Numbered from the stretch's first letter, positions 36,023 to 45,265 are shown. The stretch: 64,000 nt of DNA from an uncultured Roseburia sp. (GCA_947649645.1 CANSSP010000003.1:124001-188000); one strand, 5' to 3'. Notes: generated by a model from the sequence alone, not told the origin. A program made the numbers and translations.

Positions 36023-36907
36023 TCAGCCGGCTTCACGCTCCAGCTCCAGCATTCCCAGCCTGACAGCCCCTAAAATCCCCGGGTCCTCACCCAGAGCCGG
36101 CGGGATGATATACTCGTCAATCCGGTCACACAGCATCTCATGGTGCACATATCCGTTTAACAGTTCCTTCACGCGTTCACGCACCATACCAAACAACTGC
36201 TCCTGATGCATGACGCCCCCCCAGAGGATAATCCTCTGCGGAGAATAAGTGACAATATAATCCGCCAGAGCCTGTGCAATATAATATGCCTCCATCTCCC
36301 AGACTTCAGCGCGGTCCGCAAGCTCCGCGGCCGGTTTTCCCCAGCGCTCCCCGATGGCCGGCCCGCTGGCCAGGCCTTCCATGCAGTTGGGATGGAACGG
36401 ACAGCGCCCTTTATAAGTATCCTTCGGATGCTTTGCCAGAAGAATATGCCCTCCCTCCGGGTGCACCAGACCATGCAGCAGACCGCCGTTTACATAAACG
36501 CCTACGCCCACTCCGGTTCCGACCGTAATATAAATAGCCGAATCACATCCCTTTGCCGCCCCCCAGGTCACCTCTCCGAGGACGGCTCCGTTGACATCGG
36601 TATCAAATCCGACCGGAATATGCAGGGCATCCTTAAAATACCCGACAATATCACAGTCCTCCCAGCCCGCTTTCGGCGTCTTTGTGATATGTCCATATGA
36701 AGCGGAACTGCGGTCCAGATCAACGGGACCAAAACATCCGATCCCCAGAGCCGCGATCTCCCACTTCCCGAAATAAGAAACAATCTCCCCCAGTGTCTCC
36801 TCCGGCAGTCTCGTCGGCAGCGAAATACGGTCTTTAATCTGTCCCTTCTCATCGGCGACAGCACAGACCATCTTCGTTCCGCCTGCCTCTATTCCGCCAA
36901 TCAGCAT
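36023..36907 (-). CDS. ROK-family sugar kinase (fructokinase/mannokinase-like)
   Basis: 294 residues. The phosphate loop is GGIEAGGTKMVCAV at the N-terminus, the mid-protein ATP region is YITVGTGVGVGVYVNG, and the ROK zinc motif is GRCPFHPNCMEGLASGPAI. The subgroup resembles ROK fructokinases and GmuE-type enzymes found in mannan loci, so mannose or fructose is likely, GlcNAc possible. ATG at 36907 with AAAGGAGGG upstream; start overlaps the GH20 stop by 7 bases. Confidence 0.9.
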   Translation of the reverse strand: MLIGGIEAGGTKMVCAVADEKGQIKDRISLPTRLPEETLGEIVSYFGKWEIAALGIGCFGPVDLDRSSASYGHITKTPKAGWEDCDIVGYFKDALHIPVGFDTDVNGAVLGEVTWGAAKGCDSAIYITVGTGVGVGVYVNGGLLHGLVHPEGGHILLAKHPKDTYKGRCPFHPNCMEGLASGPAIGERWGKPAAELADRAEVWEMEAYYIAQALADYIVTYSPQRIILWGGVMHQEQLFGMVRERVKELLNGYVHHEMLCDRIDEYIIPPALGEDPGILGAVRLGMLELEREAG

Positions 36908-38808
36908 AATATATCCCTCCTTTTTAAGCGCTCCCTGCCGCGAAGCAGATCCGCATACCAGAATACAATCTCCGAAATACGGTTCAGCTCCGATTCCAGA
37001 CTTACGCTGCGCCACAACATTTTATAGTGCATGAACCACTCCTCAAGCCGTTCCGCAAGACGGAAAAGCTCTGTCTGGCAGTCTTTCTGGTTCCTGTTTT
37101 CTCCGCCCTGCAGTCTTTCTGCCAGCAATGCCCCGATCTCATTCCAGATCATAATTCCGTCAATCGTAATATCCCATGCCTCCATAATCCCGCGCCCGGC
37201 ACTGTCCATCTGTGCGACTGCACTCTGAATCTGTCGGCGCAGCCCGCGAAGCTTATCATTTGCCCCTGCGGCGCGCTCTGCCGCCGCCATTTCTTTCATC
37301 ACACCCGCTGCATCCAGATCCTTAAGCAGGGTTTCCGGCTCCCCGAGCTCCTTTACCTCATAGTAAAGCACAGCGTCATGCCAGCTGAACAGCGCGTGTT
37401 CCGGAATCCCGGCCAGAAGATTCACGACCGTCTGCGACAAATCATGATATTCCACGCGTGCAATCTGCCGGTTCATATCTTCAAACGGAATCGTCTCATG
37501 ATTCCATGAAAATGCCGCCCCGTAAATCATTCCGGGCACGGAGTACTCCGGATGATTGATATGTCCATAATCTCCCCAGTCGGTATTTAAGACACCGACG
37601 GCATTGTATTTTTTTGCATATGAGCACATGCGCACAATATTCTGATAGGAATCCCCGATCAGATTCATCCACTGATTCCAGCCGCAGACGCCGGGGCAGA
37701 GATACTGCTTTACCCCTGTCTCCGCCATCACACGACTCTCGTAATCCCTCTGATCGGGCAGATAGCCCCATGTCAGACAGACTGTCTCCTGCGGCAGCTC
37801 ATGCACAAGCTCCGGCTCGCCGCAGATCACATCCCCCCAGAACATTGGCTGTTTTCCCCGCTCTGTCAGAAATGTACACAGCTCTTTTACGTAATCGATA
37901 TAGATCCGGTGAACGCCGTTCTTCTCTGCCAGCGGCCTTGCCTTCCCTTTTCCCAGATCAAATGTCTCGTCCGCACAGAGATTGAATTTATCCGAGGTAA
38001 AGAGCGCCATATATTCTTCCAGCATCCCTTTCATCAGCGGCAGCACCCTCTCGTCCGCCACATTGACTGTATGGTGGCGCATCCGGTCAAGAAACGAAAA
38101 CGGCTGCCGCCAGGAATCCTTAAGCTCGCAGAGCTCCCCGTATGTTCTTGTGGACAACAGCGTACAGAGATGACCAAAGCTTGAAAGCGAAGGAACAAGC
38201 TCCACATGCCGCTCTCTGCAATAACGGTCCAGCGCAAGGATATCCTCCGCCGTAAGCGGCGTCTGATCCCGCCACATCTCCGAAAATCCTCTGAAAAGGT
38301 AGGTGTGCTCTATGTAGAGCTGGAACTGGTTTACCTTATAGCGGCACAGGCGGTCCACTGTCTTTTTCAGCTGCGCCAGCGTGAGCACACGCCCTCTCGT
38401 CTGATCCAGATAATACCCGCGATGCAGCAGATCGGGCCGGTCCTCAATCCTTACACATTCAAATATACCGCCGCACTGTTCCGCCATCTGGCAAAGTGTC
38501 TGTACGGCATAGAGGACGCCTGCGCCGTCTCCGCCTGAAGCTGTGATTCTGTTCTCGTCCACTGTTATGGTGTATTCCTGCGGAGAAAGCGCCTCTGAGA
38601 GTGTGAGGAACAGATCTCCGTCTTCCGGAACCCCCGCTGTGACGGCGGGGGTGATTCCGGCTGATTTACCGATACATTCCTTCAGGATTCCTGCATAAAT
38701 CATCCCGTTTTCAAGGATTTCGGGCGAAATCACAATTCTGCTCCTATAACCCAGACAGAATGTCCCCGCCTCTGTTTCTATTTTTTTTGGCTGTGGTATC
38801 AGATACAT
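36901..38808 (-). CDS. Beta-N-acetylhexosaminidase-like, glycoside hydrolase family 20
   Basis: 635 residues, no signal peptide, so cytoplasmic. A GH20b-like N-terminal domain (TPAVTAGVPEDGDLFLTLSEAL) precedes the barrel; VNQFQLYIEHTYLF and the catalytic Asp-Glu pair in FNLCADETFDLG (about residue 284) are visible, then TLTWGYLPD-like and VLNTDWGDYGH elements. It releases terminal GlcNAc or GalNAc, perhaps from N-glycan antennae. Coupled to the downstream ROK kinase by overlap. The C-terminal 150 residues are helical and not usual for short GH20 enzymes. Confidence 0.88.
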   Translation of the reverse strand: MYLIPQPKKIETEAGTFCLGYRSRIVISPEILENGMIYAGILKECIGKSAGITPAVTAGVPEDGDLFLTLSEALSPQEYTITVDENRITASGGDGAGVLYAVQTLCQMAEQCGGIFECVRIEDRPDLLHRGYYLDQTRGRVLTLAQLKKTVDRLCRYKVNQFQLYIEHTYLFRGFSEMWRDQTPLTAEDILALDRYCRERHVELVPSLSSFGHLCTLLSTRTYGELCELKDSWRQPFSFLDRMRHHTVNVADERVLPLMKGMLEEYMALFTSDKFNLCADETFDLGKGKARPLAEKNGVHRIYIDYVKELCTFLTERGKQPMFWGDVICGEPELVHELPQETVCLTWGYLPDQRDYESRVMAETGVKQYLCPGVCGWNQWMNLIGDSYQNIVRMCSYAKKYNAVGVLNTDWGDYGHINHPEYSVPGMIYGAAFSWNHETIPFEDMNRQIARVEYHDLSQTVVNLLAGIPEHALFSWHDAVLYYEVKELGEPETLLKDLDAAGVMKEMAAAERAAGANDKLRGLRRQIQSAVAQMDSAGRGIMEAWDITIDGIMIWNEIGALLAERLQGGENRNQKDCQTELFRLAERLEEWFMHYKMLWRSVSLESELNRISEIVFWYADLLRGRERLKRRDILC

Positions 38809-38826
38809 CCGGATATTCCTTTCGTT

Positions 38827-41800
38827 CTATACAACCTTCACGGTCACAACTTCATATGGTTTTAGTGTCAAAGCGATTTTGTTTCCTTCCACCTGCGCCT
38901 CTGCTTCCGTCTCCTCCAGCAGATTACAGATATATGCCTTTTCAAACGGACGATCAACCGTAAGATGCGCCTTCGTCAGCGCGTTCTCCGATTCGTACAT
39001 GCGCAGTACAATTCCGTCTTTCTCTTCCGACACTTTGACGGTCTCAAGGACAACATTTTTTCTGTCTGCCGATGCCAGCGAACAGGATGCCCCCGGCGCT
39101 CCGCCATTCACCACGAGCGCAGGCTGATTCAGCCTGTAAGCCTCCGTCACCGTACCTGCCTCGCGCCATCCTCCGGCATGCGGATACAGCGCGTAGGTAA
39201 AGAAATGTTCTTCCTGATCCGTCACCGGATTTGGCTCAATCCCCGACTTAATCAGCGTCAGCGCGATATTGCTGTCCCTGACAGAATGACCATACTTGCA
39301 GTCGTTGAGCAGACTGACACCATAATGGCCCTCCGACACATCCATCCACTTCTGTCCGCAGCTCTCAAACCGCGCTTTATCCCAGCTCGTATTCTGATGC
39401 GTCTTTCTCGTCAGATTGCCAAACTGAATGTCAAACGTTGCCTCATCCGTGTGCACATCGACCGGAAAATGCACCTTCAGCAGATGCTGGTGTTCTTTCC
39501 AGTCTACATACGTCTCAAATTCAATGCGTCTGCTTTTCGCATAAAAATGAATCTTCTGGCGGATAAGGGAGCTGCTCACCCTGCGGGTAATTTCCAGCGT
39601 CATCCGCACCGGACCGTTTTCCGTCCACTCCATAGCCGTCACGTCGTCCACGTCCCAGAACTTTTCCGTATAATAAATGTCAATATCCCAATTGTCATAG
39701 TAAATCGGTTTATCCTCGTACATCCGCATCAGATTGGCTCTCTCGCCTGCTTTTAGTACTTCCCGGTCGTTTTCTTTGTCATAAATCCGGGTAAACAGCC
39801 CGTTTTCATCGAACTCGGCAATATAATACGGTGTCTCAAGCCGCCTGTCGCCCTCCAGAACAAACGGGGACGGAATGTGTTCCGGCGCTTTTGCCTTCGC
39901 GAATGTCCGGTATCCCTTTGACGGCAGATTTTCCACATAGGCAACCGCCCCCTCCGCCGTCTTCTGTACCGGATAGAGATTGCCTTCCTCGTCGGCAAGC
40001 GCCTCCGCCCAGGCCCCGTCCAGCATGATCACATCATTGCGCGTGCTGCCGGTCGTGTTAAACACCGTGACGCCGTCGCCTGCTCCCGCAAGCGCTTCCA
40101 TCCTCTCCTGTTTTAAAGCCCCGCACATTTCCGCGATCTCCGAGTACTCTTTCTTCGTCACTTCATACACTTCATGGATACTTGAGCCGGGCAGGATATC
40201 GTGAAACTGGTTCAGAAGCACCTTTTTCCACATCGCCTCCAGCTCTTCTTCCGGATATGGCAGCTTCCCCTGCGCCAGCACGCCCAGCAGTTCCAGATCC
40301 ATCAGACCCAGCTCTGATTTGCGGTTGGAGCGCTTGTTTCTCGCCATAGAGGTATATGTCCCGCGGTGGTACTCAAAATAAAGCTCACCCACCCACACCG
40401 GAAGACGTGCATGATCTTTTACGCGCTCGTTTAACTCGTCAAAATAGGTGCGCGCAAACGCCTGTCGGACCGCCGGGATGCCCTTCACTCCTTTTTCCAT
40501 CCGCACGGAAGTCTCAAGCATCTCCCTGTCGGGACCGCCGCCGCCGTCTCCATAGCCATAGGATATCAGGATGTCATTATTGATGTCCTTATTCTGATAG
40601 CGCATCCATCCGCCCATAATGGAATCCGGGTGCAGCCTTCCATTGTAGGTGGTAAAAAACCGTTCCGTCGGCTGGCCTACATCCAGCGTGGTGATAAGAT
40701 GCGTCAGAATCTCCGTCCCGTCAATGCCGCGCCAGAGCATCGTATCGTAAGGCACCTTGTTAAACTGATTCCATGCCAGTTTCGTCGTCATAAAATAGTC
40801 GATACCGCATTTTTTCATAATCTGCGGCAGGGCTCCGGAATAACCGAACACGTCCGGCAGCCAGAGAATCCGATTATCCAGTCCGAACTCCTCCCTGAAA
40901 AACCGCTTTCCGTGCAGGAACTGGCGCACCAGAGATTCGCCGGAAGTCAGGTTACAGTCTGCCTCCACCCACATGCCGCCTTCCGGTTCCCATCGCTTTT
41001 CCTTCACACGTTCCTTTACTTTTTCGTAAAGCCCGGGATAACGCTCCTTTAAAAATGCATAGAGCTGGGGCTGGCTGGACATAAACCGGTAATTCGGGTA
41101 TTCGTCCATCAGCTTTAAGACCGTCGCAAAACTCCTGGCCACTTTTTCCCTCGTCTGTGCGACCGTCCACCACCATGCCACATCGATATGCGTATGCCCG
41201 ATGCAGGTCGCAATCACATCCTTATACCCGGCATGATCTGTGTACAGCTCTTTCTCGACAAAGTCTGTCGCCTCTTTCAGAGACGCATAAAAAGCATCCG
41301 AATACGGCGTCCGCAGATCCAGAAGATTTACCGTCCCGTTTAAAATGTGCTCGATCTCCTTCCGGTTGCGGTCTTCCGCATCCATCCGTGGAAACGCCGC
41401 CAGCGGAACCCAGATATCATAGTAAAGCTTTTCAATATCGGCGTCCACTTCACGCATTTCCACAATCAGATGAAACTCCGAGTGCAGTATGCCGGAATAC
41501 GCCTGCAGCTGCAGATCCCAGGATTCTCCCGAAACAGCCTTCCGCGTCAGCAGCACCTCCCGGTGGTTCATGTCGATCCCCTGCACCGGCTCCCCGTTCA
41601 CAAAGAGCAGAAACTGCGGATTCTTCGCATCATCAGGCTCATCAATCTGTGTGCAGACATACATCCACATATTTTTTCCGTTCAGCTCTTCCGGCACGGT
41701 AAACGTCGTCTTAAACCAGTAATGACGGTCCTTTCCATACCAGTGCATCTTTCCGCTGTCAAATACTTCCCAGGGCGCCGCATCCTCTGCCGCCTCTTCG

Positions 41801-41916
41801 GGTGTGAAAAAAGTTCCCTCTTTGTACTCCCATTTTTCAATCGGCAGATGCTGTTTTACTTTCAGCTTTTTCAGCTCGTCACAGATCCCCGCAGCCCTTT
41901 TGTCCAAAAAGTCCAT
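38827..41916 (-). CDS. Second alpha-mannosidase, glycoside hydrolase family 38
   Basis: 1029 residues, cytoplasmic. The zinc motif is GHTHIDVAWWW (about residue 240) and the nucleophile Asp lies in ILWLPDVFGYSGA (about 351). Compared with the first GH38, the pattern of motifs is the same but WWW replaces WLW and the sandwich domains differ. It lies 18 bases upstream of GH20 and 24 downstream of GH130, in one operon. Two GH38 enzymes would allow trimming of differently linked mannose branches. Confidence 0.94.
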   Translation of the reverse strand: MDFLDKRAAGICDELKKLKVKQHLPIEKWEYKEGTFFTPEEAAEDAAPWEVFDSGKMHWYGKDRHYWFKTTFTVPEELNGKNMWMYVCTQIDEPDDAKNPQFLLFVNGEPVQGIDMNHREVLLTRKAVSGESWDLQLQAYSGILHSEFHLIVEMREVDADIEKLYYDIWVPLAAFPRMDAEDRNRKEIEHILNGTVNLLDLRTPYSDAFYASLKEATDFVEKELYTDHAGYKDVIATCIGHTHIDVAWWWTVAQTREKVARSFATVLKLMDEYPNYRFMSSQPQLYAFLKERYPGLYEKVKERVKEKRWEPEGGMWVEADCNLTSGESLVRQFLHGKRFFREEFGLDNRILWLPDVFGYSGALPQIMKKCGIDYFMTTKLAWNQFNKVPYDTMLWRGIDGTEILTHLITTLDVGQPTERFFTTYNGRLHPDSIMGGWMRYQNKDINNDILISYGYGDGGGGPDREMLETSVRMEKGVKGIPAVRQAFARTYFDELNERVKDHARLPVWVGELYFEYHRGTYTSMARNKRSNRKSELGLMDLELLGVLAQGKLPYPEEELEAMWKKVLLNQFHDILPGSSIHEVYEVTKKEYSEIAEMCGALKQERMEALAGAGDGVTVFNTTGSTRNDVIMLDGAWAEALADEEGNLYPVQKTAEGAVAYVENLPSKGYRTFAKAKAPEHIPSPFVLEGDRRLETPYYIAEFDENGLFTRIYDKENDREVLKAGERANLMRMYEDKPIYYDNWDIDIYYTEKFWDVDDVTAMEWTENGPVRMTLEITRRVSSSLIRQKIHFYAKSRRIEFETYVDWKEHQHLLKVHFPVDVHTDEATFDIQFGNLTRKTHQNTSWDKARFESCGQKWMDVSEGHYGVSLLNDCKYGHSVRDSNIALTLIKSGIEPNPVTDQEEHFFTYALYPHAGGWREAGTVTEAYRLNQPALVVNGGAPGASCSLASADRKNVVLETVKVSEEKDGIVLRMYESENALTKAHLTVDRPFEKAYICNLLEETEAEAQVEGNKIALTLKPYEVVTVKVV

Positions 41917-41940
41917 ATCCTCTTCCTCTCCTGTTACATG

Positions 41941-42930
41941 TTACATATGATGTTCTTTCAGATAGGATAATATCTCATCTACGGTCGTGAAACAAAGTCC
42001 CGTCACCGTGTCCGCACATCCGTAATAAATGGCAATCCTGCCCGTATCTGCGTCGCCAAGCGCCGCGCACGGGAAAACCACATTCGGGACATCTCCTACG
42101 CATTCATAGTATTCCATGGGCGCAAGAATATAATCCTTTGAGCGGTACAATACTTTCCACGGCTCATCCAGATCCAGCAGGGCAGCTCCCATGCGGTAGA
42201 CAAAGCCGTTGCAGGTCGTGATGACACCGTGGTAGATCAGAAGCCAGCCCTCATCCGTCTCGATCGGAATCGGTCCCGGACCCACTTTGGTGCACTGCCA
42301 TGCGGATGCATCCCCCGGCACCGGGCTCATGACGTGGCGGTGCCTTCCCCAGAATTCCATATCATGACTCTGGCTGATAAAAATATCTCCGAACGGCGTG
42401 TGTCCGTTGTCACTGGGCCTGCTGAGCATCATATACATCCCGCCGATCTTTCTGGGAAACAAAACCCCGTTCCGGTTGCACGGCAGAAATGCATTCTCAA
42501 GCTGTACAAATTTTTTAAAATCAAACGTATAGGCGACACCGATCGTCGGCCCGTGGTAGCCGTTGCACCAGGTAACGTAATACCGGTCCTCCAGAAAACA
42601 GACTCTCGGGTCATAACGGTACTCTCTCGCCAGGATCTCCCCGTCGGCTCCCGTAAACTGCACCGGCGTATCCTCGATCTCCCAGTGGATGCCGTCCTTA
42701 CTCTTTCCGACAAAAATATCCATGCTGATCGACCTGCTGTCACAGCGGAATACCCCCGCGAAACCGCCCTCAAACGGAACCACGGCGCTGTTGAATACGC
42801 TGTTGGACACCTTGTTGCCGTCCCTTCCGATAATCGGATTTGCGCTGAAACGCCACAGCGGCATCTTAGCGCCTTCCGGCTTTTTTTCCCATGGAATATC
42901 CGGTAATGACTGTCCTATAATCTTACTCAT
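41941..42930 (-). CDS. Beta-1,4-mannosyl phosphorylase, glycoside hydrolase family 130
   Basis: 329 residues, five-bladed propeller pattern (repeated aromatic-rich blades). The catalytic Asp lies in [15 protein letters not shown] and phosphate-contacting basic residues in [21 protein letters not shown] fit the family. GH130 enzymes split beta-1,4-mannosides with phosphate, giving mannose-1-phosphate. With a GH85 enzyme in the locus, the substrate is probably Man-beta-1,4-GlcNAc, the core left after GH85 and GH38 action (inference). First gene of the operon, with a promoter and likely LacI operator upstream. Confidence 0.92.
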   Translation of the reverse strand: MSKIIGQSLPDIPWEKKPEGAKMPLWRFSANPIIGRDGNKVSNSVFNSAVVPFEGGFAGVFRCDSRSISMDIFVGKSKDGIHWEIEDTPVQFTGADGEILAREYRYDPRVCFLEDRYYVTWCNGYHGPTIGVAYTFDFKKFVQLENAFLPCNRNGVLFPRKIGGMYMMLSRPSDNGHTPFGDIFISQSHDMEFWGRHRHVMSPVPGDASAWQCTKVGPGPIPIETDEGWLLIYHGVITTCNGFVYRMGAALLDLDEPWKVLYRSKDYILAPMEYYECVGDVPNVVFPCAALGDADTGRIAIYYGCADTVTGLCFTTVDEILSYLKEHHM

Positions 42931-42967
42931 ATTTTTCCTTGTTTCCCCTTTCCGGTCGCTGTTATGA

Positions 42968-43017
42968 GTTAACTTTTGTTGTAATCAAACATTAACATTA
43001 TGTTCCAGCTTTGTCAA
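42968..43017 (-). promoter_or_regulatory. Promoter and probable LacI operator of the GH130 operon
   Basis: Minus strand TTGACA (43017-43012), 17-base spacer and a weak TAATGT (42994-42989). Just downstream of the expected start lies GTTAACTTTTGTT (42968-42980, plus-strand reading), identical to a 13-base string in front of the LacI-family gene at 44094, where it forms a TTAAC-TTTT-GTTAA palindrome. The position fits repression. Confidence 0.65.
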
Positions 43018-43208
43018 TATTATCTTGTCCATTTTGCCTCTGTTCTTTGTATGATTTGACTAATTTCACCAAAGTCGCTTCTCAGATTCGTGCATATTTT
43101 TTCATTCAGACGCCTTCTCCATCCATTATTGTTAACAAATGTTGCATTTTTATTATCTTTCACTGTCTCCGATTTACCAGGCGCCTCGAAAAAGTCAATA
43201 TCAACCAT

Positions 43209-43327
43209 TTTTTTGCTAATATTGTATCTGATATTTCCTTGTATTTCCAAGTATTATAATACATGTCAGATGGAACACATCAGACAGGGAAACACAATAT
43301 CAACAGAAATATAAGGAGGTAATTATT
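43209..43327 (+). promoter_or_regulatory. Conserved upstream region of micro-gene copy 2
   Basis: TGCTAATATTGTATCTGATA at 43214, a perfect TATAAT at 43255-43260, leader TGTCAGATGGAACA from 43264 and GACAGG after it. The layout matches copy 1 gaplessly over the first 60 bases. TGTCaGATG and CATCaGACA can form a hairpin with a GAACA loop. AAGGAGGT ends 7 bases before the ATG. There is no -35 at the right distance, so an activator site is likely. Confidence 0.75.
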
Positions 43328-43432
43328 ATGTTGAAAAAATGCAGAACATTCTTTATGGAAAATATAACCGCTGCTGCGATCGGTATGGCGTGCCTTAATG
43401 GTGCCGACTACCGTCCTTACATGGATATTTAA
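43328..43432 (+). CDS. Micro-protein, copy 2 of a two-member family (34 aa)
   Basis: Starts MLKKCRTFFMEN, has a small hydrophobic centre (ITAAAIGMACLN) and ends YRPYMDI. Homologous to the 37-residue product at 20526 (see that entry). Unlike copy 1 it has two cysteines. Complete unit: conserved promoter region, strong ribosome site and a strong terminator 22 bases after the stop. Sits between the GH130 operon (divergent) and the DUF2752/LacI genes. No family recognised. Confidence 0.8.
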   Translation: MLKKCRTFFMENITAAAIGMACLNGADYRPYMDI

Positions 43433-43453
43433 CCGCAGCACACTCATCCTTTG

Positions 43454-43499
43454 AAAAAACGCATCCGACACCGGTTTCCCGGTGTCGGATGCGTTTTTT
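43454..43499 (+). terminator. Terminator of micro-gene copy 2
   Basis: AAAAAACGCATCCGACACCGG pairs with its exact complement around TTTC and ends in TTTTTT on the plus strand; the A-rich left flank makes it work in both directions. Confidence 0.93.
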
Positions 43500-43635
43500 C
43501 TGCTTCGGAGCAAAACAAAAAACTCCCTGTTTCCTCCGTCCCCCAGATGTGATAAAATAAAACCATCCGGCTGCGGCCGGACGATCTGACAACTAAAAAA
43601 CTTCAGCAAAAACAATACAGACAGATATTACAATT

Positions 43636-44067
43636 ATGAACAGCAATAAAAAGACAGATACTGCACTCTACATCACAGGCTGGGTTCTGCTTCTCTCCGG
43701 CTTCATTGTCCTCTCGGCGGCCAGACGGTATTCCTTTGACCCCGTCAGACTTCTTCCGCCCTGCCCGTTTCACACCATAACCGGCTTATACTGCCCCGGC
43801 TGCGGCGGGACACGCGCCGTCTGCGCCCTGCTCCGCGGTGATATCCTCCGCTCTCTTAGGTTTCATCCACTGGTTCCTACAACGGCCGCCGCCGCAGGCT
43901 GGTTTATGATCAGCCAGACGATTGAACGCATCTCGGGCGGCAGGATCAGAATCGGTATGCACTTCAGGGAAATCTGCCTGTGGGCCGCCCTTTTTCTCCT
44001 CTCCGCCAATTTCCTCGTAAAAAATGCGGCGCTCATGGTCTGGCACATCGATCTTATGCCGGTATAA
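43636..44067 (+). CDS. DUF2752 small membrane protein
   Basis: 143 residues with about three or four membrane segments. The signature of DUF2752 is plain: CPFHTITGLYCPGCGGTRAV followed by ALLRGDILRSLRFHPL. Family function is unknown; the CPxCGxTR motif may bind a metal or form a disulfide. The ribosome site is weak. The stop codon lies within a perfect 10-pair hairpin (44056-44080: ATGCCGGTAT/ATACCGGCAT). Not obviously tied to the neighbouring LacI gene. Confidence 0.88.
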   Translation: MNSNKKTDTALYITGWVLLLSGFIVLSAARRYSFDPVRLLPPCPFHTITGLYCPGCGGTRAVCALLRGDILRSLRFHPLVPTTAAAAGWFMISQTIERISGGRIRIGMHFREICLWAALFLLSANFLVKNAALMVWHIDLMPV

Positions 44068-44093
44068 AAAATACCGGCATCTCTCACATTCAT

Positions 44094-44143
44094 GTTAACT
44101 TTTGTTAAATTTTCTTGTTTTTCCCCTTTTCCGATGCTATACT
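44094..44143 (+). promoter_or_regulatory. Promoter of the LacI-family gene with probable operator
   Basis: TTGTTT (44115-44120), 17-base spacer, TATACT (44138-44143). Upstream lies GTTAACTTTTGTTAA (44094-44108), a TTAAC-N4-GTTAA palindrome sharing 13 bases with the GH130 operon leader. This suggests one regulator acts at both sites. Confidence 0.65.
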
Positions 44144-44203
44144 GAGATCAGTCCCCTGCGGACATTTGCATTCTGGTATCTGATTTTTCAAAAGAGGTTT
44201 TCA

Positions 44204-45217
44204 ATGAGTAAAGTAACAATGCAGGATATCGCGGACGCGCTGGGCATCTCCCGCGTCACGGTATGGAAAGTATTTAATCACCACTCCGGCGTCTCCCAGA
44301 CGCTTCGGGAAGACATACTGAATAAGGCAAAAGAGATGGGATACGTCAAGGCCGGACAGCCCTCTTTTTCCTCCGACGCGGAAAAAACCGTCTCTCTGAT
44401 CGTATCCAGGCCGGACTCCTCTACCTTCTGGACAAACATCATCCACCGGCTGGCACAGGAGCTTTCCCTTCATAATATAAATCTGATGTACACTTACGTT
44501 CCCACTGGCTACACGGACGGTTTTCTCCTGCCTCCCGTCTTAACCGGCGGAAGCGTTAAGGCTGCAATCGTCTTAAACGTCTATGACGCCAGACTGGCAC
44601 ATCTTATCAATGAACTCGAACTGCCAAAGGTTTTTCTTGACACCGTTCCGCAGATCAGCACACGCTCGCTCCACGGCGACCTTCTGCTCTTAGAAGGACG
44701 CTCTTCCCTTTACCGGATCACCGAATCCGTCCTCTCAAAAGGCCTGACGCAGATTGGTTTTATCGGCGATATCCACTATGCCAGGACAAACCTGGAGCGC
44801 TGGGAAGGCTTCCGTGAATGTATGGAAGCACATAACCTCACACCCGATCCGCGCTTCTGTCTGACTGACCCGATCGGTATTTTTTCCTACTACCAGGAAC
44901 TCTGCCATTTTCTGGATTCCCTCACTGCCCTGCCACAGGCCTTCATCTGCGCCAGTGACTATATCGCGCATTTTCTGCAGCGCTATTTTTCTGAACATAC
45001 AGACCGGATTCCCGACGGCATCGTCGTGACCGGCTATGACGGGAGCCGGGAATATTCCAATATTGAAGGGCTGATCACAACTGCGGACGTGAAGACAAGC
45101 CTGCTCGGAAAGAGGCTGTCCATGCAGATTATTTACCGGATGGAGCACGAAGATGCCCCCTTTGAACTGACCTATATTTATCCCGAAATATTATACAGGG
45201 ATTCTGTCTTTTTTTAA
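44204..45217 (+). CDS. LacI-family transcriptional regulator
   Basis: 337 residues. N-terminal helix-turn-helix VTMQDIADALGISRVTVWKVF plus hinge region, then a periplasmic-binding-protein-like effector domain (TVSLIVSRPDSSTFWTNIIHRLA, CASDYIAHFLQRY, VVTGYDGSREYSNI). The start at 44204 has AGAGG upstream and begins MSKVTMQDIA as usual. It lies beside the divergent glycan operon and shares a candidate operator with it, so it probably represses the GH130-to-GH85 genes until a glycan-derived sugar binds. Confidence 0.92.
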   Translation: MSKVTMQDIADALGISRVTVWKVFNHHSGVSQTLREDILNKAKEMGYVKAGQPSFSSDAEKTVSLIVSRPDSSTFWTNIIHRLAQELSLHNINLMYTYVPTGYTDGFLLPPVLTGGSVKAAIVLNVYDARLAHLINELELPKVFLDTVPQISTRSLHGDLLLLEGRSSLYRITESVLSKGLTQIGFIGDIHYARTNLERWEGFRECMEAHNLTPDPRFCLTDPIGIFSYYQELCHFLDSLTALPQAFICASDYIAHFLQRYFSEHTDRIPDGIVVTGYDGSREYSNIEGLITTADVKTSLLGKRLSMQIIYRMEHEDAPFELTYIYPEILYRDSVFF

Positions 45218-45219
45218 AA

Positions 45220-45265
45220 CCGGCAGGCAGCAGCGCCGGACGTCTCCGATCTGCCCGCCTGCCGG
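45220..45265 (-). terminator. Hairpin between convergent LacI and VanZ genes
   Basis: CCGGCAGGC (45220-45228) pairs with GCCTGCCGG (45257-45265). On the minus strand it is followed by TTTT, so it may end the VanZ transcript; the loop is long and the T-run short. Confidence 0.5.

Noticed and set aside
43020-43250. Minus-strand 76-codon frame between GH130 and micro-gene 2
   Set aside because: Its only starts (TTG at 43250, ATG at 43208) have no ribosome site and lie in the conserved promoter region; composition is that of AT-rich spacer.
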